Below are positions 32,927 through 40,905 of a stretch of 64,000 bases of DNA, in pieces. The stretch comes from Arthrobacter sp. OAP107 (GTDB lineage: Bacteria > Actinomycetota > Actinomycetes > Actinomycetales > Micrococcaceae). The notes beneath the pieces are model-generated. The model was not told where the DNA came from. It saw nothing but the letters and a program-made list of their open reading frames with translations, and did no database searches. The position numbers and the translations under genes are program-made. How positions within the stretch are numbered: the first letter of the stretch is position 1; every line of letters begins with the position of its first letter. The DNA lies in the NCBI RefSeq assembly GCF_040546765.1, contig NZ_JBEPOK010000001.1:1302001-1366000 (forward strand), given 5' to 3'.

Positions 32927-33436
32927 CTAGTCAGCCGTCGGATCCCGGTGGTGGGCGATCATGAGTGAGGTGGCCTCGCCGTCGTCGTCTGCGGGAAGTG
33001 CCATGTATTCCTCGACGACGGCGCGCAGCTTGCCCAGCATTTCTTCCCGCCGTGCCGCATTGAACTTCACGCCGAGCCGCCACACCTCGATGTCCTCCGG
33101 CGGAAGGTCCCGGGTCTCCTGAAGGAACGTCTCGATGAGTATCGGCGAGACGTTGTCCACCGGAGTGGTCCACGACCTGCGGCTGGCGATATACGGCACC
33201 TCGGTGGCCCCGCGCCGGCCCTTCCGGCGTTCCTCCGCCAGCAGGAATCCGGTCCGGACCAGGGTCCGGACGTGGTGGAGGCTTGAAGCCGGATTGAGGC
33301 CAAGCAGCTCGGCGATTTCCTTGTTGGTGCGCGACTGGTGCAGGCACAGCCGAAGTATCCTCAGCCGCAGCGGCGAACTCAGCGCGCGGCCCTTGGCCAC
33401 CAGGTCTGCGTCGTCGCTTTCCGGCGGGTGGTTCAT
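32927..33436 (-). CDS. ArsR-type winged-helix regulator
   Basis: This 169-residue DNA-binding protein has a winged helix at residues 10-90 (SSPLRLRILRLCLHQSRTNK, then EIAELLGLNPASSLHHVRTL) and a helical C-terminal half. It lacks the metal-binding cysteines of classic ArsR. I chose the ATG at 33436: a TACACT -10 box lies 7 nt upstream, and the alternative longer frame would run through the divergent transporter. It is divergent from the MFS gene at 33501, and a palindrome (33461-33483) overlaps that gene's -35. It therefore probably represses the transporter. Confidence 0.85.
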   Translation of the reverse strand: MNHPPESDDADLVAKGRALSSPLRLRILRLCLHQSRTNKEIAELLGLNPASSLHHVRTLVRTGFLLAEERRKGRRGATEVPYIASRRSWTTPVDNVSPILIETFLQETRDLPPEDIEVWRLGVKFNAARREEMLGKLRAVVEEYMALPADDDGEATSLMIAHHRDPTAD

Positions 33437-33460
33437 AGACGCAAGTGTAACGAGCAGTAA

Positions 33461-33500
33461 GCGATTGACATATGCCCAATCGCCCGCCGAAACTGAAGCC
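33461..33500 (+). promoter_or_regulatory. MFS promoter with overlapping operator palindrome
   Basis: GCGATTG (33461-33467) and CAATCGC (33477-33483) form a 7-bp dyad covering a consensus -35 TTGACA (33465-33470). The -10 GAAACT (33489-33494) lies 18 bp later, exactly 6 nt before the GTG at 33501. Confidence 0.6.
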
Positions 33501-34868
33501 GTGACTGCCGAACCCACCGCCGCGGAGCCTGCAGAAGGCCCGCTGTGGCGCGACCGGAACTTCGCCACCTTCTGGGCCGGGCAAGCCCTGGGACAGTTCG
33601 GCGCGCAGCTGGGCCAGCTGGCGCTCCCCGTGCTGGCCGTCACCTTGCTTTCCGCCTCTGAATTCGAGGTGGGCGCCCTGAACGCCGCAGGCCTTGCGGC
33701 GTTCCTGGTGGTAGGGCTGCCGGCCGGGGCGTGGGTCGACCGCTGGCTGAAGCGCAGGACCATGATCACTGCCGACCTGCTCCGGATGGCCGCCATGGCC
33801 GCGGTGCCGGTCCTGTGGTGGAGCGGCGGCCTGGAAATCTGGCATCTCTATCTGGCCGCGGGGATCGTGGGAACGGCCACGGTGTTCTTCGACGTCGCCT
33901 ATCAGAGCTACGTGCCCGTCTTGGTGGCGTCCCGGCATGTGAGGGAGGCCAACTCAAAGCTTGAGGCGACGGCCCAGCTGGCGCGCATCGGCGGACCCGC
34001 CGCCGGCGGTGCGCTGTTGGCGGTCGTGTCGGCCCCCGTGCTGTTCCTGGGCGAGGCCGCGGGTTACCTGCTCTCCGCGCTGTTTCTGTCACGGACCCGC
34101 GATTCAGAGGCACGTGTGCCGGTGGCCGCACGGCGTCCCCTTCCGGTCGAAATACGGGAAGGCCTCACGTTCGTTGTCCGGCATCCGCTCATCAGCCGCA
34201 TTGCGGCCTGCACCGGCGGAATGAACTTTTCGGGCATGCTGATCTACACGCTGATGCCGGTGCTGGTACTGCGCACCCTCGGACTGGGACCGCAGGGCAT
34301 GGGCCTCATCATGACCGTCGGCGCCGCGGGAGGGCTGCTGGGTGCAGTCGCAGCGCCGCGGCTCGCAGCCCGGATCGGCGAGGGCACCGTGATTCCCGTG
34401 TGCGCCCTGGTCAGTTCGGTCTTTCTGCTGCTGGTGCCGCTCGCCGCGGTCGTTTCCGAACCGGCGGCCTCGCTGGCCCTGCTGCTGGTTTCGGAGCTCG
34501 GGTTCGGCTTCAGCGTGCTGGTCTACAACATCATGCAGCTCACCATGCGCCAGCGGGTTTGCCCGCCGCGGCTGCTCGGCCGGATGAACGCGTCCATCCG
34601 GTTCGCGGTGTGGGGTGTGATGCCAGTGGCCGCCCTGGGCTCCGGCTACCTGGGCGAACACCTGGGGCTGGTACCCACCATGCTGATCGGAGCGGCTGGC
34701 AGCCTCCTGGCCGCCGTCCCTGTCCTGTTCTCTCCACTCCGAACGATGCGCACGCTTCCAGACGAGGTGCAGGCGGACGGGAGCCTGGAGGACGAGGCGC
34801 TTGATAACGAGGCGCTGGATGGCGGTGCACTTGATGATGGTGCACTGGAGGGAAGGGACAGGGCCTAG
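33501..34868 (+). CDS. MFS transporter (MFS_3/EntS-like) with repetitive C-terminal tail
   Basis: This 455-residue efflux protein resembles the EntS/macrolide-efflux branch. It begins with a short cytoplasmic lead and WRDRNFATFWAGQALGQFG, the typical first helix, then about 12 spans. LPAGAWVDRWLKRRTM near residue 75 is the motif A equivalent. The hydrophilic tail after the last span contains four tandem five-residue units of the form xxALD/E (DEALD, NEALD, GGALD, DGALE). The GTG at 33501 follows a -10 box by 6 nt. The divergent ArsR-type gene at 33436 is the likely regulator. The substrate (drug or siderophore) is unknown. Confidence 0.88.
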   Translation: MTAEPTAAEPAEGPLWRDRNFATFWAGQALGQFGAQLGQLALPVLAVTLLSASEFEVGALNAAGLAAFLVVGLPAGAWVDRWLKRRTMITADLLRMAAMAAVPVLWWSGGLEIWHLYLAAGIVGTATVFFDVAYQSYVPVLVASRHVREANSKLEATAQLARIGGPAAGGALLAVVSAPVLFLGEAAGYLLSALFLSRTRDSEARVPVAARRPLPVEIREGLTFVVRHPLISRIAACTGGMNFSGMLIYTLMPVLVLRTLGLGPQGMGLIMTVGAAGGLLGAVAAPRLAARIGEGTVIPVCALVSSVFLLLVPLAAVVSEPAASLALLLVSELGFGFSVLVYNIMQLTMRQRVCPPRLLGRMNASIRFAVWGVMPVAALGSGYLGEHLGLVPTMLIGAAGSLLAAVPVLFSPLRTMRTLPDEVQADGSLEDEALDNEALDGGALDDGALEGRDRA

Positions 34869-35107
34869 GCCCGCCGTGAACCGCGCCGCGGAGGTGCCGG
34901 CGGCACCTGTTTAGCGGCAACCACCAGGTCCAGCGGAATGTCGACGTCGGACCTCCGCGTCCGTATGGTGCACTCACTTTCGCCGCACCCAAGGAGGTCT
35001 CCCAGCGCGTCCGTAAAGCCGCTGTCGATCCTGTAACGCACCACCACACGGGTTCCGGCCGGGGCCGTGGCCAGGAACTGCCGGGGTGTTGGTGATGTCG
35101 GATTCAC
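34865..35107 (-). CDS. Small conserved hypothetical protein
   Basis: This 80-residue protein has core FLATAPAGTRVVVRYRIDSG followed by FTDALGDLLGCGESECTIRTRR, a small beta-barrel-like pattern. Similar sequence forms the N-terminal region of some actinobacterial acetyltransferase-like proteins (recollection), ending with a VVAAKQVPPAPPRR basic/proline tail. The GTG at 35107 is chosen because TACGAT (plus-strand 35114-35119) lies exactly 6 nt upstream, as at other leaderless genes here. It overlaps the end of the MFS gene by 4 bp, tail to tail, and is divergent from fdxA. Function unknown. Confidence 0.7.
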   Translation of the reverse strand: MNPTSPTPRQFLATAPAGTRVVVRYRIDSGFTDALGDLLGCGESECTIRTRRSDVDIPLDLVVAAKQVPPAPPRRGSRRA

Positions 35108-35176
35108 CGGTCCATCGTATGACCTGTCCGGAGTGTGACGCGCCCGCTTCGTTCGCGGGGCGGGACTGGGAGATAA

Positions 35177-35261
35177 TAGGCTCTGAAGTGGACAGGCCGG
35201 CATACAGGCCGGATGCAGCAACCGGCCACTGGCCGGCAATCAACGTGGAGAGGCAAGGGAC
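35177..35261 (+). promoter_or_regulatory. fdxA promoter and structured leader
   Basis: The -10 TAGGCT (35177-35182) is followed by a leader of about 75 nt containing CAGGCCGG twice and the near-palindrome CCGGCCACTGGCCGG, able to form alternative hairpins. GGAGAGG precedes the GTG at 35262. Confidence 0.5.
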
Positions 35262-35588
35262 GTGACGTACGTAATCGCGCAGCCGTGTGTAGATGTTAAG
35301 GACAAGGCATGCATTGAGGAGTGCCCCGTCGATTGCATCTACGAAGGCGAACGCTCCCTCTATATCCATCCCGATGAGTGCGTCGACTGCGGCGCCTGCG
35401 AACCCGTATGCCCGGTGGAAGCCATCTACTACGAAGATGACACCCCCGAGGAATGGGCTGACTACTACAAGGCGAACGTCGAATTCTTTGACGACCTCGG
35501 CTCCCCGGGCGGCGCAGCCAAGGTGGGCAACACCGGCAAGGACCACCCGATGATTGCAGCGCTCCCGCCGCAGAACCAGGACCACTAG
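35262..35588 (+). CDS. fdxA: Seven-iron ferredoxin (3Fe-4S/4Fe-4S)
   Basis: This 108-residue soluble electron carrier has two bacterial-type cluster motifs: CVDVKDKACIEECPVDC (with a seven-residue gap between the first two cysteines) near residue 9 and CVDCGACEPVCPVEAI near 39. That arrangement is typical of actinobacterial FdxA/FdxC 7Fe ferredoxins. The C-terminal extension (YYKANVEFFDDLGSPGGAAK) is also typical. GTG start at 35262 with GGAGAGG upstream. dapC begins 12 nt after the stop, a conserved pairing in actinobacteria, so the two are probably co-transcribed. Confidence 0.95.
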   Translation: MTYVIAQPCVDVKDKACIEECPVDCIYEGERSLYIHPDECVDCGACEPVCPVEAIYYEDDTPEEWADYYKANVEFFDDLGSPGGAAKVGNTGKDHPMIAALPPQNQDH

Positions 35589-35599
35589 GCGGACCGTTC

Positions 35600-36739
35600 G
35601 TGACTACAGCTGTGCGCAGTTTCGGCCTAAGCCTGCCCGACTACCCGTGGGAAGCGATGGCGCCGTACCTCGCCAAAGCGGCTGAACACCCGGGTGGTGT
35701 GGTCAACCTCTCCATCGGCACTCCCGTGGACCCCACACCACCGGTCGTCCAGGACGCCCTGAAGGCGGCCGCGGATGCGCCCGGTTACCCCACCGTCCAC
35801 GGCACGCCCGCGCTCCGGGAAGCCATCGCCGGCTGGTTCGCCCGCCGCCGTGGTGTGGAGGGGCTCGACCCCCTCGCTGTCATGCCGACCGTGGGTTCCA
35901 AGGAACTCGTGGCGTGGCTGCCGTTCCTGCTGGGCCTCAAGCCGGGCGACGTCGTCGTCCGGCCTACCGTCGCCTACCCCACCTACGACATCGGGGCCAC
36001 GTTCGCCGGGGCTACGGCGGTGGCAGCTGATGACCTCGACGAACTCGACGCGGCCACCCGGGCCAGGGTCCGCCTGGTCTGGGTCAACTCCCCGGGCAAC
36101 CCCACCGGCAGCGTCCGGGACGCCGCATCCCTGAAGAAGATTGTGGACCAGGCCCGCGAAATCGGTGCGCTGGTGGCTTCCGACGAGTGCTATGCCGAGC
36201 TTGGCTGGGGGGAGTGGGACCTGCAGCGCGGCGGGCAGGCGGTTCCGAGCATCCTCGATCCGCGCGTCGCCGGTGCGTCCCACGAAGGGCTCCTTGCCGT
36301 GTACTCGCTGAGCAAGCAGTCCAACTTGGCCGGCTACCGGGCGGCGTTCGTCGCCGGCGATGCTGCCCTGATGGCCAACCTCGTCAACAGCCGCAAGCAC
36401 GCCGGCATGATCGTGCCGTACCCGGTGCAGGAAGCGATGCGGGTGGCCCTCGGCGACGACGCGCACGTCCTGGCCCAGAAGGACCTGTACCGCGGACGGC
36501 GGGAGCGGCTCCTCCCGGCGCTGGAGTCTTTCGGTCTGACCCTGCATGAGTCCGCCGCCGGCCTTTACCTGTGGTGCACTGCGGGCGAAGCCACCTGGGA
36601 CACGGTGGCACGCCTCGCGGAGCGGGGGATCGTGGTGGGTCCCGGAGTCTTCTACGGCGATGCCGGGCACGGCTACGTGCGCGTGGCCCTGACCGGAACC
36701 GACGAACGGATCGACGCCGCGGTGGCCCGCCTGGCCTAG
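35600..36739 (+). CDS. dapC: Succinyldiaminopimelate transaminase
   Basis: This PLP-dependent class I/II aminotransferase (379 residues) converts N-succinyl-2-amino-6-ketopimelate to N-succinyl-LL-diaminopimelate in the lysine/peptidoglycan pathway. Landmarks are VVNLSIGTPVDPTPPVVQDAL near residue 34, VNSPGNPTGSV near 157 and the PLP-lysine segment VYSLSKQSNLAGYRAAFVAG near 235. It is recognised as DapC by its position directly after the 7Fe ferredoxin and by the presence of dapD and dapE 5 kb downstream, as in M. tuberculosis. The start is GTG at 35600. Confidence 0.93.
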   Translation: MTTAVRSFGLSLPDYPWEAMAPYLAKAAEHPGGVVNLSIGTPVDPTPPVVQDALKAAADAPGYPTVHGTPALREAIAGWFARRRGVEGLDPLAVMPTVGSKELVAWLPFLLGLKPGDVVVRPTVAYPTYDIGATFAGATAVAADDLDELDAATRARVRLVWVNSPGNPTGSVRDAASLKKIVDQAREIGALVASDECYAELGWGEWDLQRGGQAVPSILDPRVAGASHEGLLAVYSLSKQSNLAGYRAAFVAGDAALMANLVNSRKHAGMIVPYPVQEAMRVALGDDAHVLAQKDLYRGRRERLLPALESFGLTLHESAAGLYLWCTAGEATWDTVARLAERGIVVGPGVFYGDAGHGYVRVALTGTDERIDAAVARLA

Positions 36740-37062
36740 GCGGTTTCCGGGCGTCGGGGCCGGGGGCATGGTGGCAGCCGTCCTGCAAAGCCCAAGGCTC
36801 CGGACGGGCGACTTTTGACGCTCCGGAGGTCGTAACAATGGTGTGACTCGCGCCACAACTGGCCTGTTTTTGGGATGATTTGGCGCCCGCGGATTAGTGG
36901 CAGCCGAAAAGTGGCGGTAGTTTTTAACTGACTATCAATGGTGGCTTTCTACAAGAAGGCAGCACGGCCGTTGGACGTCCCGCCGTGCGGGATCCCGCGC
37001 GGCTCACCTGATGTTGGATCAAGCTTTCTAGCGAGGCCAAGAGGCCTCATGAAGGGGACTCC
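36740..37062. other. 323-bp regulatory region upstream of gltA
   Basis: No gene is seen. It holds the CRP/GlxR-like site (36842-36857), a GCACGGC/GCCGTGC dyad near 36959-36985, a GAGGCC-AAGA-GGCCTC hairpin (37033-37048) directly before the GAAGGGG ribosome binding site (37051-37057), and A/T-rich stretches near 36920 that may hold the promoter. Confidence 0.55.
36842..36857. promoter_or_regulatory. CRP/GlxR-like site upstream of gltA
   Basis: TGTGACTCGCGCCACA matches TGTGA-N6-TCACA at 9 of 10 positions. In Corynebacterium glutamicum, gltA is a known GlxR target. Confidence 0.55.
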
Positions 37063-38364
<1,302 letters not shown>

Positions 38365-38389
38365 TCCCCACGGCTCCCGATGAAATACG

Positions 38390-38424
38390 ACGGCGGCTGT
38401 CCACCCCAGGTGGACAGCCGCCGT
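38390..38424 (+). terminator. Intrinsic terminator after gltA
   Basis: ACGGCGGCTGTCCACC (38390-38405) pairs perfectly with GGTGGACAGCCGCCGT (38409-38424), a 16-bp stem with a CCA loop. The U tail is short. Confidence 0.75.
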
Positions 38425-38435
38425 TGCGCTTTAAC

Positions 38436-38466
38436 CGGCTGAGCCAAGCCGAAGCACGATTCGTGC
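38436..38466. promoter_or_regulatory. Candidate TetR operator
   Basis: A perfect 13-bp palindrome GCACGATTCGTGC (38454-38466) and a CGGCT-N6-AGCCG dyad (38436-38451) lie just before the TetR-type gene. Confidence 0.45.
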
Positions 38467-38512
38467 CGCCGCGTCGCCGCAGTTTTGGCGCACACCCGTG
38501 CTAAAAACAAGA

Positions 38513-39178
38513 GTGCCGAAAATCGTGGACGCCGCGCAGCGCCGGCAGGAAATCGTTGGCGCCGTGTGCAGGATCATCGCCACGGACGGCCTGGAGCGTG
38601 CGTCCCTGCGGGAAGTGGCGGAGGAGGCCGGCCTCGCGGTGGGTTCCGTACGGCACTACTTCGACAGCAGCGACGACCTTCTGGCCTACTCCTTTGCGGC
38701 GGTTTCGGACCGCCTCCTGACCCGCCTTCACTCCGGGCTCACCGGGCTGGGGACTCCAACCCACGACCAGGACAGGAGCCGGGCGGTATTAACACTGCTA
38801 TGCGAATTCCTGCCTCTGGACGAGGAGCGCGCCATGGACGCGTGCGCGTGGCTGGCCTTTAGGAACGCGGCGAGGATCCGGCCCTTCCTGGCCGCCGAGG
38901 CCGACAGGAGCCACCGGGCCGTGGCGGCCGTCGTTGGCCAGGTAATCACCGCGGTCCTGCGCGGGGACGCCGTGGGGGACGATGCCACCGGCGCCGACGC
39001 CGGGGTGCTCGATGCCGGACCGCAGCTGGTGACAGCGGCCGAACACCTGCTGGCGACCCTGGACGGGCTGGCCATGCACGCCCTGCTGCAGCCGGGCTGG
39101 ATGTCGCCGGAAATGTGCCGTGACGTGCTCGAATCCCACATCGAGGGGCTTCGCAGGAGTGTGGGTGCCAACCATTAA
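38513..39178 (+). CDS. TetR family transcriptional regulator (BetI-like C-terminal domain)
   Basis: This 221-residue regulator has a TetR helix-turn-helix at residues 8-55 (RRQEIVGAVCRIIATDGLER, then ASLREVAEEAGLAVGSVRHYF) and a helical ligand domain of the TetR_C_6 type. I prefer the GTG at 38513, giving MPKIVDAAQRR, a common N-terminus in this group; the GTG at 38498 would add five residues. A palindrome 47 bp upstream is a candidate autoregulatory operator. No neighbouring transporter shows what it controls. Confidence 0.85.
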   Translation: MPKIVDAAQRRQEIVGAVCRIIATDGLERASLREVAEEAGLAVGSVRHYFDSSDDLLAYSFAAVSDRLLTRLHSGLTGLGTPTHDQDRSRAVLTLLCEFLPLDEERAMDACAWLAFRNAARIRPFLAAEADRSHRAVAAVVGQVITAVLRGDAVGDDATGADAGVLDAGPQLVTAAEHLLATLDGLAMHALLQPGWMSPEMCRDVLESHIEGLRRSVGANH

Positions 39179-39267
39179 CCTCCCCGGGCTGGGGGAATAG
39201 ACTGAAAGCCGGAGAGCGGGTTGCCGGCACGACGGGGTGGAAATCAAGATGCCAAGGAGGCATACGC

Positions 39268-39879
39268 ATGCAGCACACAGGCGGTCCAGGCTGGCGAATC
39301 ACTATGGACACGTCGGGGCCCATGCTCATTGCCCTCTATATACGTGATGTTGCCGGGCTCGACGGCGCAGGCTTTCCGGCGCTTTCGCATGCCGCCCCGA
39401 AGGTCCGACACGTGGACCATGCCCACCTCACCGCCGAAGTAGGTGGCATCGGCGCCCTGAAAACGGAGTGGGAAGCCTGGTGGGAGCAGCTGCTGAAGGC
39501 CCACCCGCAGATGTCGCCGGAGCTGTCGCCCCCGGGATTCCGGTCCTTCGCCAACTCCCCGGCACTGCGCAAGGTCCTGCAGGCGCACTTCGGGGCGGCC
39601 CTGACCTGGGCCCGGGAACGGCGAGCGGAGTACGCCGAGCTGGAGGCCGAACGCGTGGCGGGTGGCTCCGCACACCTGCTCGAGGACATCGTGGAGGACA
39701 GGCTCCTGGAGGTGGGCCGGGACTCACGGGACTTTGCGCTGACGATTATTGAGCTGCCGCTGGATGAGCAGCGGGCCTGGTACCTGGAGCCGGACAAGAT
39801 CATCATGAGCCACGAGCTGCTGTCCCAGCCCGAGGTGTTCCGCAGCTACGTGCAGCCGGTGGTGGAGATCCTCGTCTAG
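39268..39879 (+). CDS. Conserved hypothetical protein
   Basis: This 203-residue soluble protein has no recognised domain. It starts with beta-rich sequence (GPMLIALYIRDVAGLDGAGFP), has a tryptophan-rich helix (KTEWEAWWEQLLKAHPQM) near residue 66, a long charged helix (TWARERRAEYAELEAERVAG) and a C-terminal domain-like segment (FALTIIELPLDEQRAWYLEP). There is no signal peptide or membrane span. The ATG at 39268 has GGAGG 9 nt upstream, and a TAGACT -10-like box occurs near 39198. It converges with the lysozyme-fold gene. Function unknown. Confidence 0.75.
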   Translation: MQHTGGPGWRITMDTSGPMLIALYIRDVAGLDGAGFPALSHAAPKVRHVDHAHLTAEVGGIGALKTEWEAWWEQLLKAHPQMSPELSPPGFRSFANSPALRKVLQAHFGAALTWARERRAEYAELEAERVAGGSAHLLEDIVEDRLLEVGRDSRDFALTIIELPLDEQRAWYLEPDKIIMSHELLSQPEVFRSYVQPVVEILV

Positions 39880-39912
39880 TCGTCGGAGGCCGGCCCCGGC
39901 CTGAGGGCCAGG

Positions 39913-39953
39913 ACCACAGATTCAGACCACAGATTCAGGACTCGCAGATTTAG
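39913..39953. repeat. 13-bp tandem duplication between convergent genes
   Basis: ACCACAGATTCAG occurs at 39913-39925 and 39926-39938. A degenerate third copy at 39939-39953 contains the stop codon of the minus-strand gene. Confidence 0.7.
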
Positions 39954-40801
39954 GAACCGTCGGCAGCCACCGTGATGGCCACCCGGCCGCCGGCGTCCGG
40001 CACATCCTGCCATCCGTTGCGGGCATTCCTGTCCCACCGCTTTCCGGCCACGTCCACGCGTTCCACGGAGAGCTCTTTGGCGTTTGCCACCGCCCAATGG
40101 GCCACGGACCAGGCATAACTGTCGGTGACGTCGACCTCTACTGTCTGGCCGGTGGCGGACACGGGAATGCTCCCATAGGCGGCTTCCAGCTGCGTGAGTA
40201 CGGCAGCGGTGTTGCCGGCGGTGTCCGGTGAGCGGAGCGTGCAGTTCAAGGCAGCGGGCGTCTCTCCCGTCAGGGCCGAGGCGAAGGACCGCCCCATCGC
40301 CTCGTGCTCGGCATACGCAGCCGGGTAGGCGGAGCGCTGGACCCGCTGGGCGGCATCGGTGATATCCAGGGTGGCATAGCCGGGCACCTTGACGAGGGCA
40401 TCGTAGAAGGCATTCGTGGCGTAGATCGGGTCCATGACCTGTTCCTGCGTGCCCCAGCCCTGGGACGGGCGCTGCTGGAAGAGGCCCCTGGAATCCGGGC
40501 CGGCGAGGTCGCCGTGGCCGATGTTCCGGAGCTTTGATTCCTGCATGGCGGTGGCCAAGGCAATGCTGGCTGCCCGCGGCGGCAGCCCGCGGCGCACGGA
40601 GACAGCCGTGATCAGGGCGGCGTTTGCAGCCTGGTCCGTGGCCAGGTTGGCGTGCTGCGAACCGGCGGCGGCGGTGCATTCCTCGGTGATCAGTTGCTCG
40701 GAGCGCTGCAGCAATGAGGCTGCGGTATAGATGCCGCCGGCGACCAGGGCGATGGAGAGGCCAGCGATGACAGCCCCGCGCAGCCTGCGTCTGCGTGTCA
40801 C
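39950..40801 (-). CDS. Membrane-anchored lysozyme-fold (transglycosylase-like) protein
   Basis: This 283-residue protein has one N-terminal membrane span after a TRRRRLRG basic start, then an extracytoplasmic domain. ALATAMQESKLRNIGHGD followed by DSRGLFQQRPSQGWGTQEQV is the lysozyme-like pattern, with a candidate catalytic glutamate in QES. Such domains occur in actinobacterial surface proteins and may cleave peptidoglycan, but activity is unproven. The C-terminal 90 residues form a second, unrecognised domain (SYAWSVAHWAVANAKELSVE). I chose the GTG at 40801 because GGAG lies 7 nt upstream; the GTG at 40828 is the alternative. Confidence 0.75.
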   Translation of the reverse strand: MTRRRRLRGAVIAGLSIALVAGGIYTAASLLQRSEQLITEECTAAAGSQHANLATDQAANAALITAVSVRRGLPPRAASIALATAMQESKLRNIGHGDLAGPDSRGLFQQRPSQGWGTQEQVMDPIYATNAFYDALVKVPGYATLDITDAAQRVQRSAYPAAYAEHEAMGRSFASALTGETPAALNCTLRSPDTAGNTAAVLTQLEAAYGSIPVSATGQTVEVDVTDSYAWSVAHWAVANAKELSVERVDVAGKRWDRNARNGWQDVPDAGGRVAITVAADGS

Positions 40802-40823
40802 GTGGTTACTCCAGCAATCTGCC

Positions 40824-40845
40824 GGCACGCCCGTCGGGGCGTGCC
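40824..40845 (-). terminator. Hairpin after dapD
   Basis: GGCACGCCC (40824-40832) and GGGCGTGCC (40837-40845) form a 9-bp stem between dapD and the lysozyme-fold gene. There is no U tract. Confidence 0.4.
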
Positions 40846-40863
40846 AGCTATGTCCTCACGGCC

Positions 40864-40905
40864 GGTTGGCGTGCGGTCAGTTGGCGGGCAATCAGTTGGC
40901 GTGCA
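40864..40905. repeat. 15-bp tandem repeat at the dapD 3' end
   Basis: GTTGGCG recurs at 40865, 40880 and 40895, a 15-bp period. On the minus strand the unit contains GCCAAC followed by TGA, so the dapD stop region is duplicated downstream. Confidence 0.65.
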
